Assembly (NCBI GenBank): GCA_947579605.1
Contig: OX388309.1
Span: 15,508,713 to 15,572,712, forward strand
Source of the DNA: Athripsodes cinereus
Taxonomy: Eukaryota > Arthropoda > Insecta > Trichoptera > Leptoceridae
DNA length: 64,000 bases
Direction of reading: 5' to 3'
Shown piece by piece: positions 13,201 through 22,608 of this stretch (its first letter is position 1; every line of letters begins with the position of its first letter). The translations under genes were made by a program, and so were the position numbers. The notes beneath the pieces were generated by a model. That model had not been told where the DNA came from. It did not search any database and was given only the letters and a program-made list of their open reading frames with translations.

Positions 13201-15846
13201 AACAAAAAAGAATCAGCCGATTCGGTTCAGCTGTTCTTAAGTTATGGGGGAACATACATGGTGTGATGACCCTACCTATTTTAAACCATTCTAAGCTCCG
13301 AATTTGCAACATTCTAGCTTCTAAACTGTACCTACTGTAATAATTGATTCCCAAATTAGAATTGACAACCCTATCCGACTAGCTAAGAATTGTATGATTT
13401 TTCGCATTGTTGCAAATATACGTACGAAATTTCGCGTTCCTAATTAAATTAATTAACGAATTTTGGCCTTTCGTGATCGTCTAGATTTATCTATTAACTA
13501 TTTTTCGTAGATTTGGACCCAGTACGTTGTGTTTTGACGATAATTTTACCTACGTTGTGAATTTTTAAAACTCACAACGTAGGTAAAATTATCGCATCAG
13601 CTAAAATCACACGATGATGGGTTGGACATGCAATCCGCCAAATACTTCACGTAAATATTGTATATAATCTCTTTTGCTCAACTGCGAATAGTTTTATTAC
13701 TCATTTTATTTATTACCACTGATTTCGAAACAAAAATTCACTGCCTTTTTCACCAATTACGGCCGATTTAATTAAAATAATGATGTTAAGTTTGTAAACT
13801 ATGATAACAAGACGTATAGCCTTGGATATGTCAGTGAGAATGACATTAAATATTAGTGTTGTCAGAGTGATAAAATGTTAGTTCACCAATAATTAATTTC
13901 TACTCTTTTTAGCCGGACTTGTACCATGCAATGTATTCAACATATTTCTTATAAAAAAAGATATAATGTTCTGTAAATTGTATATAAGCAAAGGCTTGTA
14001 GCTAGTGAGTATTTTGAGGCGTGGGAAATCCCAACATAGTATAGATTTTTTAGGGCCAATTCTGAATCTTAATGAACTAACTAACTAAAAAGTTGATTAA
14101 TATTAGTTATTATGTAGTATTCAGCATTAGTTATGAACTATAAATAAACTCGAGAACCACCAAGTGCAAACGGTAAAATCTATGGGACAAGCTAATATTA
14201 TTCAGTGATGCCGCAATACAAAATGTTTTTCACGTTCCGATTTACACTTCTGGCAACAATTTAATAGTTGTCGCGCGTGAAAATTGTGAAATGTCAGATT
14301 TGCCGATATATTTTGGCGTTCGTATTTGCGTCGGTGGTGGTGTAATTTTACAATTTATACATGCTAATAGTTGCGAGGGCCCTAAAAATATAAATTTTTA
14401 CTTTTAATTGAAAAAAAAACAACTTAACACTTTCAAAATATAGCAATATTCTGCGGTAAAATGACAGCAACTAATAATATTCGCACATTAAAAGTCGCGA
14501 ATAAAATTCTGCCAAATCCAACTTATTTTAGTCGTCGGCTGTCAACTAAAATTTCATTCTGAATACGAAATCCATAGATTCTCGAAATTTATAGTTGTAC
14601 TAAGGTGTCAAAATGAACTAATGAACTAAATTAGTACGGAAAACTGTGAATACGAATTAGAACTAATTATCATGACTCAACTATCTCCTCACACTTAGTT
14701 GACTTAGTTAGTGCAAGTAAACTATTTAATGATTCAGAATTGGCCATATTATAGATAACTAATAAAACTAAATTTTTCACGTAGAAAATATTTTGAGATG
14801 ATATGAATATATCATGACATATGGCATAGATCCACTCTTTCATTACCTGAAATACCGCAGTGTGCTGGGATCCAGGCAATCACCACATCTCTATTCATGT
14901 TCTGCAATTCCAGGATGAGCAATCTGATGTCAATTATAAGTTGGTTGCGAGAAAACAGTGAATGTGGGGATGCCAAACATTTCACCAGGGAAAGTTTCTC
15001 TTCGCCTAAAATATATATATGATGTTTTTTATATGTAAGATGAAAATATGGCCATAACATCCAACGGGATGAGCCGCCATAATAAAAAAAAAAAAAAAAA
15101 CATATGGCATAGAGTCAAAAGCCGACACCACCAGAACAAAAAGCCTTCTTAGAACCACTGAAATGAAAACTCTACCCATCGCAGGTGTAACTCTTCATGA
15201 CAGAATAAGAAATTCAGAAATAAGAAAAATCTGTAATGTCGAAGATGTTGTGCGATGGGGCAGAACAAGAAGACGCTTCTGGAGAGATCATGTGGGGAGG
15301 GCGAGCTCAGATTGAGTGGTTAGAATAGCAGCAGACGAACGCATGACAGGAAACAGACTCCCAGGAAGACCACCTAAACAATGGAGGAATAGCTGGGCAT
15401 CCACCTCCCAGGAGCAGGCTCCGAGAATCACAGGACATAGTCCTAACTAAAGCAGAAGAATAAGATGAATATATAAACGATATTACTTTTTGTAATATAC
15501 TCCAAAATGTAACGAGTGTTTGGCCTGCAACATTGCAAGAAAGATGTGATGACATATTTTGTGCATTAATAATTTTGTTTTATTCATTTTCCAGATTCTT
15601 TTAGATGATGGTACAGTCACAACATATAAATTGGTGGAAAAAATTGCCAATGAATTTGTCACAGCGGCTCATAAAGATCTATGTCGTTCGAATGCAGAGA
15701 AAAAAAGAATGAATGCTGCAAAATACATGTGCCTTGAACTTTTTATCATGAGAGATCCACCAGACTTTATAACATCTTATCTCAATGATAGCCACAAATT
15801 TAGAACTATACACAATAAGGCACTGTTAATGAAAAGTAATTTATAA
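4297..15846 (+). CDS. MLS: Malate synthase (glyoxylate cycle), complete, seven exons
   Basis: Condenses glyoxylate and acetyl-CoA to malate. Exons: 4297-4556, 5301-5559, 6160-6487, 6743-6917, 7723-7831, 7916-8176, 15595-15846; all introns are GT..AG and phases match, giving 547 aa, close to the usual 530-550 for malate synthase A. Family motifs lie in order: an N-terminal WKISPLPPRL block (exon 1), VQVDFDDGHCPTW and LRPRAW (exon 2, with the active-site Arg), CGPFFYLSKVE, LIENIIAAF and the signature core GLNCGIWDY (exon 3), RDCHERGAPATAGMAAQI (exon 4), and LVEDSATTEISR with the catalytic Asp (exon 6). I chose ATG 4297 because conserved sequence follows it. The C-terminus SNL resembles a weak peroxisomal PTS1 signal. 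No isocitrate lyase is in the window. Introns carry a MITE, a LINE tail and a 7.4-kb transposon block, yet no exon is broken. Confidence 0.93.
4592..4865. mobile_element. MITE in malate synthase intron 1
   Basis: Terminal inverted repeats of about 40 bp begin AGGCTAAGTTCACATGTA at the left and, reverse-complemented, AGGCTTAGTTCGCATGTA at the right. Length is 274 bp, with no coding capacity. Flanks read TTA at the left and AAA at the right, so a three-base target duplication is not proven. Confidence 0.6.
4878..4955. repeat. Copy of the dispersed CTATACCATCAC repeat
   Basis: Contains CTATACCATCACAGC, CCCACAAGTGGGATAGCC and a GACCAGCTGCATG block. The same ordered blocks occur in the arrays at 9312-10790 and, reversed, at 48150-48228. 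Confidence 0.5.
5990..6046. mobile_element. Fragment of an hAT-type MITE
   Basis: The segment ending GGGTTGGCCACCCTTG matches the right end of the intact hAT MITE at 40745-41170. Only this end is present. It lies in malate synthase intron 2. Confidence 0.5.
6890..7010 (+). repeat. 61-bp tandem duplication covering the end of malate synthase exon 4
   Basis: The last 28 bases of exon 4, its GTGAGT donor and the start of the intron (6890-6929) are repeated identically at 6951-6990, with imperfect match continuing to about 7010. The second copy therefore supplies a second, equivalent splice donor 61 bp downstream. 61 is not a multiple of three, so using it would shift the frame. Confidence 0.8.
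6992..7403 (+). mobile_element. 5'-truncated LINE 3' end (CR1/L2/Jockey-like) in intron 4
   Basis: An open stretch to 7232 reads like a LINE C-terminus, including YPTRRRDEFRLPRIRL, GNSLLFKGMRLFNEIP and ISSFRRLCVRYVKE. It is followed by an untranslated tail ending in an AATAAATAAATAAAT simple repeat at about 7388-7403. Sense is the same as the host gene. Only the last 80 or so codons remain. Confidence 0.65.
8177..9098. other. First part of malate synthase intron 6
   Basis: No gene is recognised. A GGCTAAAAAGAGTAGAA block near 8264-8280 has an inverted partner near 13897-13915 (see findings). The remainder, including a short open stretch at 8859-9086, does not resemble a known protein. Confidence 0.35.
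9099..11175. mobile_element. Non-autonomous TIR DNA transposon filled with convergent tandem arrays
   Basis: Left end TTAGCACACCTCCGCCGCG and right end CGCGGAGGTGTGCTAA form terminal inverted repeats that continue imperfectly for about 40 bp as GCGAAA-rich sequence. The style recalls PIF/Harbinger elements of arthropods, but the flanking trinucleotides (TTA left, TAA right) do not prove a duplication. The only sizeable frame inside, 10785-11060 (91 codons, Arg/Lys-rich, with CPICGNFHDD), is not recognised. The interior is dominated by repeats described separately. It sits in malate synthase intron 6. Confidence 0.65.
9255..10790. repeat. Convergent tandem arrays forming a large inverted repeat
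   Basis: 9312-9770 holds about three and a half copies of a roughly 135-bp composite unit with CTATACCATCACGGC and CCCACAAG. From 9762 the complement runs to 10370 as about ten units of 60-70 bp (CTTGTGGGAAAGCCGTGATGG), then again at 10437-10790. A unique segment at 9262-9312 (CCGATATTGGCCGAATAATA) is present inverted at 10378-10432, so the arms are genuinely palindromic, centred on CCCACAAACTTGTGGG near 9768. Confidence 0.85.
11182..11560. repeat. 98-bp tandem repeat, four copies
   Basis: Units start at 11182, 11280, 11378 and 11476 with CAGTATATATTAGTGGCAC; the copies are nearly identical (one C/G change seen in copy 3). The last copy is shorter and diverges after about 11558. It directly abuts the right end of the TIR transposon. 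Confidence 0.9.
11617..11916 (-). repeat. 60-bp tandem repeat, five copies, in a LINE 3' region
   Basis: Five 60-bp units (GGGCAGTGTTCATTGAATAT start) occur in register; because 60 is divisible by three, both strands stay open across them, which gives misleading reading frames. The minus-strand sequence just upstream (11920-12030) reads EWTGVRT and GELFRTAQDREAF, a LINE C-terminus-like motif, so the array is probably a VNTR in the 3' end of a degenerate LINE. Confidence 0.7.
11917..12510 (-). pseudogene. Degenerate LINE 3' fragments
   Basis: Minus-strand pieces resemble the distal reverse-transcriptase tail (GELFRTAQDRE near 11940-11980) and a 3' UTR beginning at the ACTATCACGCCACTTCCCTC motif near 12136, which also marks the LINE relic at 17800. 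Frames are broken throughout. Confidence 0.45.
12511..13537. other. Malate synthase intron 6, unclassified stretch
   Basis: No recognised gene or element. Two overlapping short open frames on opposite strands at 12973-13354 show no familiar motif and are probably chance. Confidence 0.3.
13538..13594. repeat. 23-bp perfect hairpin
   Basis: Arms 13538-13560 and 13572-13594 (CGATAATTTTACCTACG start) are perfect complements around an 11-base loop. It may be a palindromic element relic. Confidence 0.8.
14052..14747. mobile_element. TIR element, about 696 bp
   Basis: Ends GGGCCAATTCTGAATC and GATTCAGAATTGGCC are inverted repeats of 15 bases. No reading frame inside. Lies in malate synthase intron 6. 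Confidence 0.55.
14831..15100 (+). mobile_element. Short LINE insertion with inverted 5' segment, target duplication and poly(A)
   Basis: Flanked by the 13-bp duplication CATATGGCATAGA at 14818-14830 and 15101-15113, with an 18-base A tail at 15083-15100. Its first part (about 14831-15010) encodes, on the minus strand, the RNase H-like sequence VVIAWIPAHCGISGNERVD, antisense to the poly(A) tail. That arrangement is typical of twin-primed LINE insertions. Confidence 0.75.
15101..15475 (+). pseudogene. RTE-type LINE C-terminal fragment
   Basis: Plus-strand sequence reads ESKADTTRTKSLLRTTEMK, DRIRNSEIRKICNVEDVVRW, GRTRRRFWRDHV and NRLPGRPPKQWRNSW, the usual RTE-clade tail, with stops. It was in place before the poly(A) LINE at 14831-15100, since the latter's target duplication lies in it. 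Confidence 0.7.
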
Positions 15847-16186
15847 AGGACCACCATAATGGAGACTAGTAAACAAATCCTCAATTCCTAGGACTTCAAA
15901 CCATTGTTATACTTATATTGATTGTCTAGTTGTCTGGAAACAATACAACAAAGCTATATTTAATGTATAAAATATTTTATTGCGACACATAATACATTAT
16001 TACAAAATATTAAATCTGTTTTAGTATATTATATTGAGTTAGTACCTATATACATTTATTTTGTAAAATTACATATTATTTTATGTAAAACACAAATTGT
16101 TTTTAGTTTTACTGTATTTATTTATAAAAAACAGTGACCTGGTTTCGACTTATGAAGTCATTGTCAAACTCTGTTTTAGCACTTAA
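15847..16186. other. Malate synthase 3' region
   Basis: AT-rich sequence after the TAA. No canonical AATAAA was found immediately downstream. A minus-strand hairpin followed by GAAACC lies at about 16140-16180. Confidence 0.3.
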
Positions 16187-16664
16187 GTAGCATTTACATT
16201 GCTTCACTTTGGATGATCATCCAGAGTGTCAGGGTCAAACCTGTTCATTGATCACGTCTGTTCACACATGTTCATCCTATGCTTTCACTGCCATATCAAC
16301 ACTCATAGTCATGTTGTATGTAGTTTGACGTATTTTCGTAAAAAAATAATTAAATTAATTAAAAGATAAAAAAAAAATACTTGTTAAAAATTAAAACAAA
16401 TTTATCTAGTTCTCGACCGCATGATAATTTTGTACAAGATTCTGACTTTCAATACAAATTCATAGAAAATAAGACAAATAATAGGATAAAACTAGTTTAT
16501 GGTCGTTTCAGTGAATGGACCTTTCATCAAAGTTATGACGAGTGGTAATCTCTTTCCTCCGTCATCGCTAGTGATCACTATTGATGAAACGCATGTTCAC
16601 ACCTTTTCATCTTGGAGGATCATCCAGAGTGATCACTGAAAGTGAACAAATGTAAACGCCCCTT
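16187..16664. mobile_element. TTCAC-type MITE, copy 1
   Basis: Starts GTAGCATTTACATTGCTTCAC and ends GTGAACAAATGTAAACGCC. Internal blocks GGATGATCATCCAGAGTG and GTTTGACGTATTT are shared with copies at 28678-30091 and 30178-30692. No coding capacity. Confidence 0.7.
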
Positions 16665-16910
16665 TAGATATATGTATACATTAAGTGACTACTCCAATGA
16701 GTATTACAATATATTTATCTATCAACAGTGCCTAAAGTTTTCATAGTGGGTAAGCCCACCCTCAATACAGAGTTATACCAAAATGTTAAAAAAGACTGTA
16801 ATTAACATGACAATAATGCATCTTTCTTTAATAGTAATACAAAAACCTAACTAAATTATAAAATAACAAAAATAATACCACTATTGGTTAGTATTCCATC
16901 ATCAATTGAT

Positions 16911-17045
16911 TAAATAAGAATAATAACCTTTATTGCACAATGGGGAGCATACATATTTACAAAGTTATAAAATAATGTGATACAAATAAATTATATTGTA
17001 CAAAGGGGGATTTTATCGCAGAAGCGATATCTTCCAACTAACCCA
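16911..17045 (-). repeat. Short interspersed repeat (GATAAAC family), copy 1
   Basis: Read on the minus strand it begins TTAGTTGGAAGATATCGCTT and ends in an AATAAAGGTTATTATTC tail. Two more copies are at 26795-26925 and 31925-32105. It could be a SINE or a truncated LINE 3' end; no A or B box is obvious. Confidence 0.6.
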
Positions 17046-17233
17046 TACCAATACTTAATTGTATGTGAAAATCAACAGTGTTTTTATTACATTTTAATTT
17101 TTTACCCACCAACTTTGAATTTGAAATAGTAAATTCACTTTAAAATACATATTTTCGCACTTTCATGAAATTCTAACAGTTTTACCATAATTATGGTTTT
17201 ACCATATTTTTTCAATTTTATTTTTTCAATAGA

Positions 17234-17420
17234 TTGTGACAGAATAAATCACATTTAAATAAATTATTTTGGGATTATTATTTTTGTGTTGATTAAATCT
17301 CTGATATGAAGTTGCTATTTTTGTGTTGAAAAATAAGATCTATCTGATCAAAATTGTTGCAAATCCATATCAGAGAAAGTGCACGTGCATATATTTAAAT
17401 GTGATTTATTCTGTAACAAG
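17234..17420. repeat. Foldback MITE, about 187 bp
   Basis: Ends TGTGACAGAATAAATCAC and GTGATTTATTCTGTAACA are inverted repeats of about 27 bp. An inner pair TCTCTGATATG/CATATCAGAGA extends the palindrome. Confidence 0.6.
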
Positions 17421-17800
17421 ATAGAGCAGCTTTAACAATGTATAATACAATTTGTGATCAATGTTGCCAAAATAGTATCTAAATATTTTATAGAGAAAGG
17501 TGAAGGAAATACAGTTTTATTGAATAAATATTTTTTTAGCACATATTTTAGTCATAATTATAATTGCAACAATAAAACACCAATTTATAAAAGTGTAATA
17601 AATCAAATACATAATGTGAATATCACAAAACAACAATGATTATATTTATATAATTGACCAAAATGCCAAGTAGTTCAATTATTATTTATCTTGATGCCAC
17701 TTATTTCAGTTTCACAATAAAGTGACATTTTAACTAATGAAATTCTACAAAATAAGGAATGAAATTCTACTGAGAAATTCACAATTATAATACTATACTA
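17421..17800. other. Unclassified AT-rich stretch
   Basis: No gene recognised; a 61-codon open frame at 17454-17639 is asparagine/lysine-rich and looks like chance. Confidence 0.3.
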
Positions 17801-19316
17801 TACTCTCACGTCGTAACCCAGGGGGGGTAGGCAAAGAGAAGGGAATGCCATGTTGATCTATCCTTACATACTTCTTTCGCTTCCTCTACATTCATCCAGT
17901 TTCTCATACATGCACGCCGATTCCTCTTACTTAATATGCCACCGTCCTTGAGAATTTGATCCGCGTGGTCAAGCCACGTAGTTCTTGGTCATCCGCTCTT
18001 TCTCACACCCCCTCTTTCAGATAAATACACCCTCTTCATCAATCTTACATCATCCATACGCTCCACATGACCAAACCATCTCAATTTATTTACACGCATT
18101 CTATTCACAACACTCCTCTTGCATCCACTCATTCTTCTAATATCCTCATTCCTCATTCCATCCCGCAATGTCTTACCTGCCATTCTTCTCAGTAATCGCA
18201 TCTCCACAGTATTTATTCCACTCTCGTCCTTCTTCAGCCACGTCCAAGTTTCAATTGCATACATAAGTGTCAGTACAAGAATGGGCGTTGTGCACCAGCA
18301 TTTTAGCCATGTTCGACACATTGCTATTACTAACAATAGATCGAAGTGCACTGTTCACTCTCGCACCAGCCACTTTTCTTTTTTAAATGTCCCTATCGTA
18401 TCTACCATCCCTCCAAACATACTTCCTAAATATACATGTTCGTCTACTTACTCCAAACATTCATTTTCAACCTTTATTTCACACATTGTTCTATCAGTCT
18501 CTCTTTCAAACACAAGCACTTTCGCCTTTGCCACATTCATTTTCATCCCATTCATACTAAAACTTTCATATAAACTGACACAATCTTCTGTAAATCACTT
18601 TCACTCTCAGCCATTAATACCAAATCATCAGCATACATCAACGCATTCTCACAGTTTCCATTCAGTTCAACACCAACATCCATCTCTTTCAAAGGTCGCA
18701 TACAGTAGTCGAAATTGAAATTGTGTGGATTAACTGGCTCCTCACCCCATGAGAACACGCTCCATAATCCCTCCCGGTCTGCATGATCATATGCTTTCTC
18801 CAAATCCACGAACGCACAGAAACGCTTCCGGTGTTTACCCAGGAACTTCTCTACAACCATTCTTAGGGAGAAGATCTGATCGGTAAACCCTCTACCATTT
18901 AAAAAAAGCTCCTTTTGCATCCCATATCTTACACTCTGTTGACCTTCGTACTCTCTCAATCAGAATTCTTCCATACAGTTTCCCTATTGAACTCAGCAAG
19001 CTAATAGCCCGATAACTCCCACATTCAAGTCTAGAGCCTTTTCCCTTATATAGCGGACGGATGATGGCCTTGAGTAATGCCTTCTTTCCAACAAGTGTTG
19101 AATAGTTCTAGGCATCATGCAAGAGCCTTTGGCCCACCAGCGTTAATGAGCTCAATTGAAACACAATCATATCCTACAGCCTTATCGCGCTTAGCTTTCT
19201 TCAACGCCTTCGTAATTTCTGTCAAACATTTCTCATCATTTTCACTCATGTCATCATCTCTACTATTGCACTCATTTGCATTCGCACCACCACATTCAAA
19301 TAATTCTTCAAAATAC
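17800..19316 (-). pseudogene. Older LINE, 3' half (reverse transcriptase and tail)
   Basis: Minus-strand frames 17989-18351 and 18552-18959 read as reverse transcriptase: GFTDQIFSLRMVVEKFLG, FCAFVDLEKAYDHADREGLW, MYADDLVLMAESESDLQ, and distal MRLLRRMAGKTLRD, RWFGHVERMDD. The catalytic YADD core survives but the frame is broken. The other half resumes at 23300, the two being separated by an RTE LINE. The 3' end carries the CTCACGTCGTAACCCAGG block also seen in other repeats here. Confidence 0.8.
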
Positions 19317-19399
19317 TCTTTTCATCTTTTTTATTTATTTATTTATTATTTATTAACCTATTTTGCTAACTTTATAATGTCTATGGTATATATAATAAT

Positions 19400-22174
19400 T
19401 CAGTTTGAGCCGTCAGCGCAGCCTACTGCCGCATAGGTCTCCCCCATCACTCTCCATTTCTCTTTGTCTCTTGTCAATCGTATCCACAGAGGTCCTGCCA
19501 TCTTCCTCAAGTCATCTGACCACCTCCTATATGGTCTGCCTCTTCTTCTTTTTGGCATTTTCCTAGGAGTCCATTCGGTGACTCTTTTGGTCCACTTTTC
19601 ATGGCTTTCCCTCCACATGTGGCCGACCCACCTCCATTTCAGGCTTCTGCTTTTTAGCACTGCATCCTCCAACTTTGTGGCTCTTTGAATGTCGCTGTTT
19701 CTTTTTTTGTCACTTCTTTTATATCCCAGCATACTTCTTTCCATGCTCTTTTGACAGGTTCGTAGTTTCTGAAGGTGTCTGTTATTTGTCGCCCATGTTT
19801 GGCATCCATAGGTCAGGATAGGTAGGATGCAGATGTTAAAGACCTTTCTCTTTGCAACCATGGGGTGGTTTTTATTTTTTAGTATTTCTTTCAGTGACCA
19901 AAACCTGTTCCAAGCATATGTGACTCTCCTCTCCAATTCTTTATCTGTTTGATCTTTAAATGACATTATTTGCCCTAAGTAGGTGTATTGCTTCACATAT
20001 TCTATGTTTTCACCATCCACTATGATCGGTATTTCTGAATTATTAGTTATTGCCTTTGTCTTCGCTTTGTTAATTGTTAGACCTATTTCTTTACTTTTTG
20101 TTGCGATGTCTTGGATCATTGTTTGTACTGTTTGGGAATCTTTGGATAGCAATACCAAGTCATCAGCAAATCTGAGGTTATTTAGATTTTCGCCATCAAT
20201 GTTGATGCCCATATTGTCCCAGCATAGGTTCTTGAAAATTTCTTCCAAAACCGCCGAGAAGAGTTTTGGTGAGAGTGGGTCGCCCTGGCGCACTCCTCTT
20301 TGTATTTGAAATTGTTCTCCAAGTGATTCCAATTTTACTTGAGCTGTGCTGTTAGAGTAGATATTTCTTATAATTCTAGTATACTTATTTTCAATGCCTT
20401 GTTCTTTAAGGGCCTTCCAGATGTAATTGTGGTCTAGTGAGTCAAAAGCTTTATTGTAATCTATGAAGTACATATATAGAGACTGTCCGTATTCTTGTGT
20501 TTTTTCTATCAATTGCTTTATAGTGTGCATGTGGTCAAGCGTGGAAAAGCCCGATCTGAATCCCGCTTGTTCTTTAGGCTGTTTTTCGTCTAACTTCTTT
20601 TTTATTCTATTTAGTAATTTTTTTGAGAATACTTTATAAATGTTGGACATCAGACTTATAGGACGGTAGTTGTTTATATTGTCTTTATCTCCTTTTTTGT
20701 GTATGAGAATAATAGTACAGTTGGTCCACTGAACTGGGATGAATTCAGATTCTAGTATGGTGTTGAATAATTTTGTAAGAGCTGTGACTGTTTCTGGTAG
20801 GGTAATTTTCATCTGTTCATTTGTTATGCCGTCTGGTCCTGGTGCTTTGTTATTTTTTTGTGTGGATATAGCATGCATTACTTCATTTTCTAATATTGGT
20901 GGTATATCTTCTTCATTTTGTTCTTGTAAATCGATCTTCAGATTGCATGGTAAATTATTCATATATAGTCGGCGGTAGAAATCTGTTGCAGTTTCCAAAA
21001 TTGATTTTCTTTTAGTCTCGTGTTTGTTATCTTTGTTTTTCATTGTTGGTATCCACTCCTTTGTCTCTTTCAGTTCTTTCATTGCTTTCTTTATTCCGCC
21101 TGTTTTTTGAATGTGATATTTGATGCGTTCTATTCGTACTTTAGTTCTATCTTTTTTTATGCTATGGCTTATCCTTTTGCTTATTATTGTGATGAGTTTC
21201 AGGTTTTCTTTATCATTTTTGTTTTTGAGGAGTAAGTTTCTTTTTTCCATGAGTTGTTTTGTTTGTTGACTTAATGTTTCTTTTTGTTTTTTGGGAGATG
21301 ATATTTGTTTGTAGATGCTGTTTATCTCTGTGTCATATAGAGTTTGGAGATCTGGGCACGCTTGTGTCACAGTTTGATTACAGTTCCAACTTTTTTCCAG
21401 GATCTTTTTCTGTAGTCCAAAATGTTGCCTGCTTTTTTTCGGTTCTTTTAGTTGTATGATTGCCCTTATGATTCTGTGGTTGGTATTGAAGTTCAGATTT
21501 TTTATAGTAGAGACGTCCTTTAAGTATTTCTTGCTGTTGGATGCTATGTAGTCTATCTTGTTTCGGTATGAGCCATCTGGGGATATCCAAGTCCATTTGT
21601 TGTTATGTTTCTTTTTGAAAAAGCTGTTCATGTATGACAGGTTGTGTTCTTGAGCTAAATTTATCATTCTGTTTCCATTCTCATTCCTCTTTCCATGTCC
21701 GAAATTTCCTATCATAGATTCTTCACCTTGTCTTTGCATTCCAATCTTGCCGTTAAAGTCTCCCATGAGTATTATGTGCTTGTTACACTTTTGCAGGGTT
21801 CTTGTTAATTCATTGTAGAATTGATCTTTGGTATCATCATTGCTGATTTCAGTTGGAGCATACACTTGTATGATAGACCAGACTTCTGTAGAGCCAGGAA
21901 ATTTTATACTTAGGATTGCTATTCTTTCGGATACTCCTTTGAATTCCACTATGTGTTTTTTCAGGTAACTTTTAACCATAAATCCAACTCCATATTGGCC
22001 CTTAGTTTCTCCTTTGTAATATAGGATAAATTCACTGTGTTCTTCAATTTTATCTCCTACTCTTCTTATTTCACTCAAACCTAGTACATCCCACTTTATA
22101 TTTTTCAGAGCTTCTTCTAGTTCGTAAAGTTTTTCTTGGGTTCTCGCTAGCGTTAGGACATTCAGCGCCGCCAC
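19400..22174 (-). CDS. RTE-type LINE ORF2: endonuclease and reverse transcriptase
   Basis: 924 codons without a stop. The N-terminal apurinic-like endonuclease spans about residues 1-240: LGLSEIRR, IIQVYAPTE, MGDFNGKIG and RNKIDYI. Reverse transcriptase spans about 430-720: NNKAPGPDGI, NYRPISLMSNIYK, EQAGFRSGFSTLDH, GVRQGDPLSPKLF and FADDLVLLS with the two catalytic Asp. The tail GRPYRRWSDDL is usual for RTE. Two weak points: the expected TWNVRT start of the endonuclease is read ALNVLT, and the expected SDH motif near residue 235 reads TNH, removing a catalytic Asp. Reverse transcriptase looks intact, but the endonuclease is probably dead. Confidence 0.9.
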   Translation of the reverse strand: MAALNVLTLARTQEKLYELEEALKNIKWDVLGLSEIRRVGDKIEEHSEFILYYKGETKGQYGVGFMVKSYLKKHIVEFKGVSERIAILSIKFPGSTEVWSIIQVYAPTEISNDDTKDQFYNELTRTLQKCNKHIILMGDFNGKIGMQRQGEESMIGNFGHGKRNENGNRMINLAQEHNLSYMNSFFKKKHNNKWTWISPDGSYRNKIDYIASNSKKYLKDVSTIKNLNFNTNHRIIRAIIQLKEPKKSRQHFGLQKKILEKSWNCNQTVTQACPDLQTLYDTEINSIYKQISSPKKQKETLSQQTKQLMEKRNLLLKNKNDKENLKLITIISKRISHSIKKDRTKVRIERIKYHIQKTGGIKKAMKELKETKEWIPTMKNKDNKHETKRKSILETATDFYRRLYMNNLPCNLKIDLQEQNEEDIPPILENEVMHAISTQKNNKAPGPDGITNEQMKITLPETVTALTKLFNTILESEFIPVQWTNCTIILIHKKGDKDNINNYRPISLMSNIYKVFSKKLLNRIKKKLDEKQPKEQAGFRSGFSTLDHMHTIKQLIEKTQEYGQSLYMYFIDYNKAFDSLDHNYIWKALKEQGIENKYTRIIRNIYSNSTAQVKLESLGEQFQIQRGVRQGDPLSPKLFSAVLEEIFKNLCWDNMGINIDGENLNNLRFADDLVLLSKDSQTVQTMIQDIATKSKEIGLTINKAKTKAITNNSEIPIIVDGENIEYVKQYTYLGQIMSFKDQTDKELERRVTYAWNRFWSLKEILKNKNHPMVAKRKVFNICILPILTYGCQTWATNNRHLQKLRTCQKSMERSMLGYKRSDKKRNSDIQRATKLEDAVLKSRSLKWRWVGHMWRESHEKWTKRVTEWTPRKMPKRRRGRPYRRWSDDLRKMAGPLWIRLTRDKEKWRVMGETYAAVGCADGSN

Positions 22175-22608
22175 GTATATTAGTGATGAGGGGAGGTGGT
22201 CTGTCTGACCAACCGGCTTGGGGCCTTTTTGTGTTATATTTTTAATGAGTTTTTTATTCTTACTGTCTAGTTTCTGGTTGACTTTAATTTTTTGTTGTTC
22301 TTTCTATTTAGCTGTTTCTGTTGTTCGAAAGGTGGAGCTTGTTTTTGGGCTGTTTAGAAAAAAGTTGTTGATTTTATTGGTTTTGTGTGGATGTGATCCC
22401 TTCCTTCCTCCCACCTCAACCTGTGATGTAGGAGAATCGGAAGGGGATCATTTCCTCTTCTCATTTGTGTCTTCCTTTTCCTTTACTATTAGACCATCAT
22501 ACTTTGCCTTCTTTAAGTCGCTCCAAAAGTTCGGGTCTGAGTTCTCGTCTCTTGTTTAGTACCTCTCTTGGCATATCTTCTGTCGCATGGATCCCGTCTG
22601 GAAATTTC

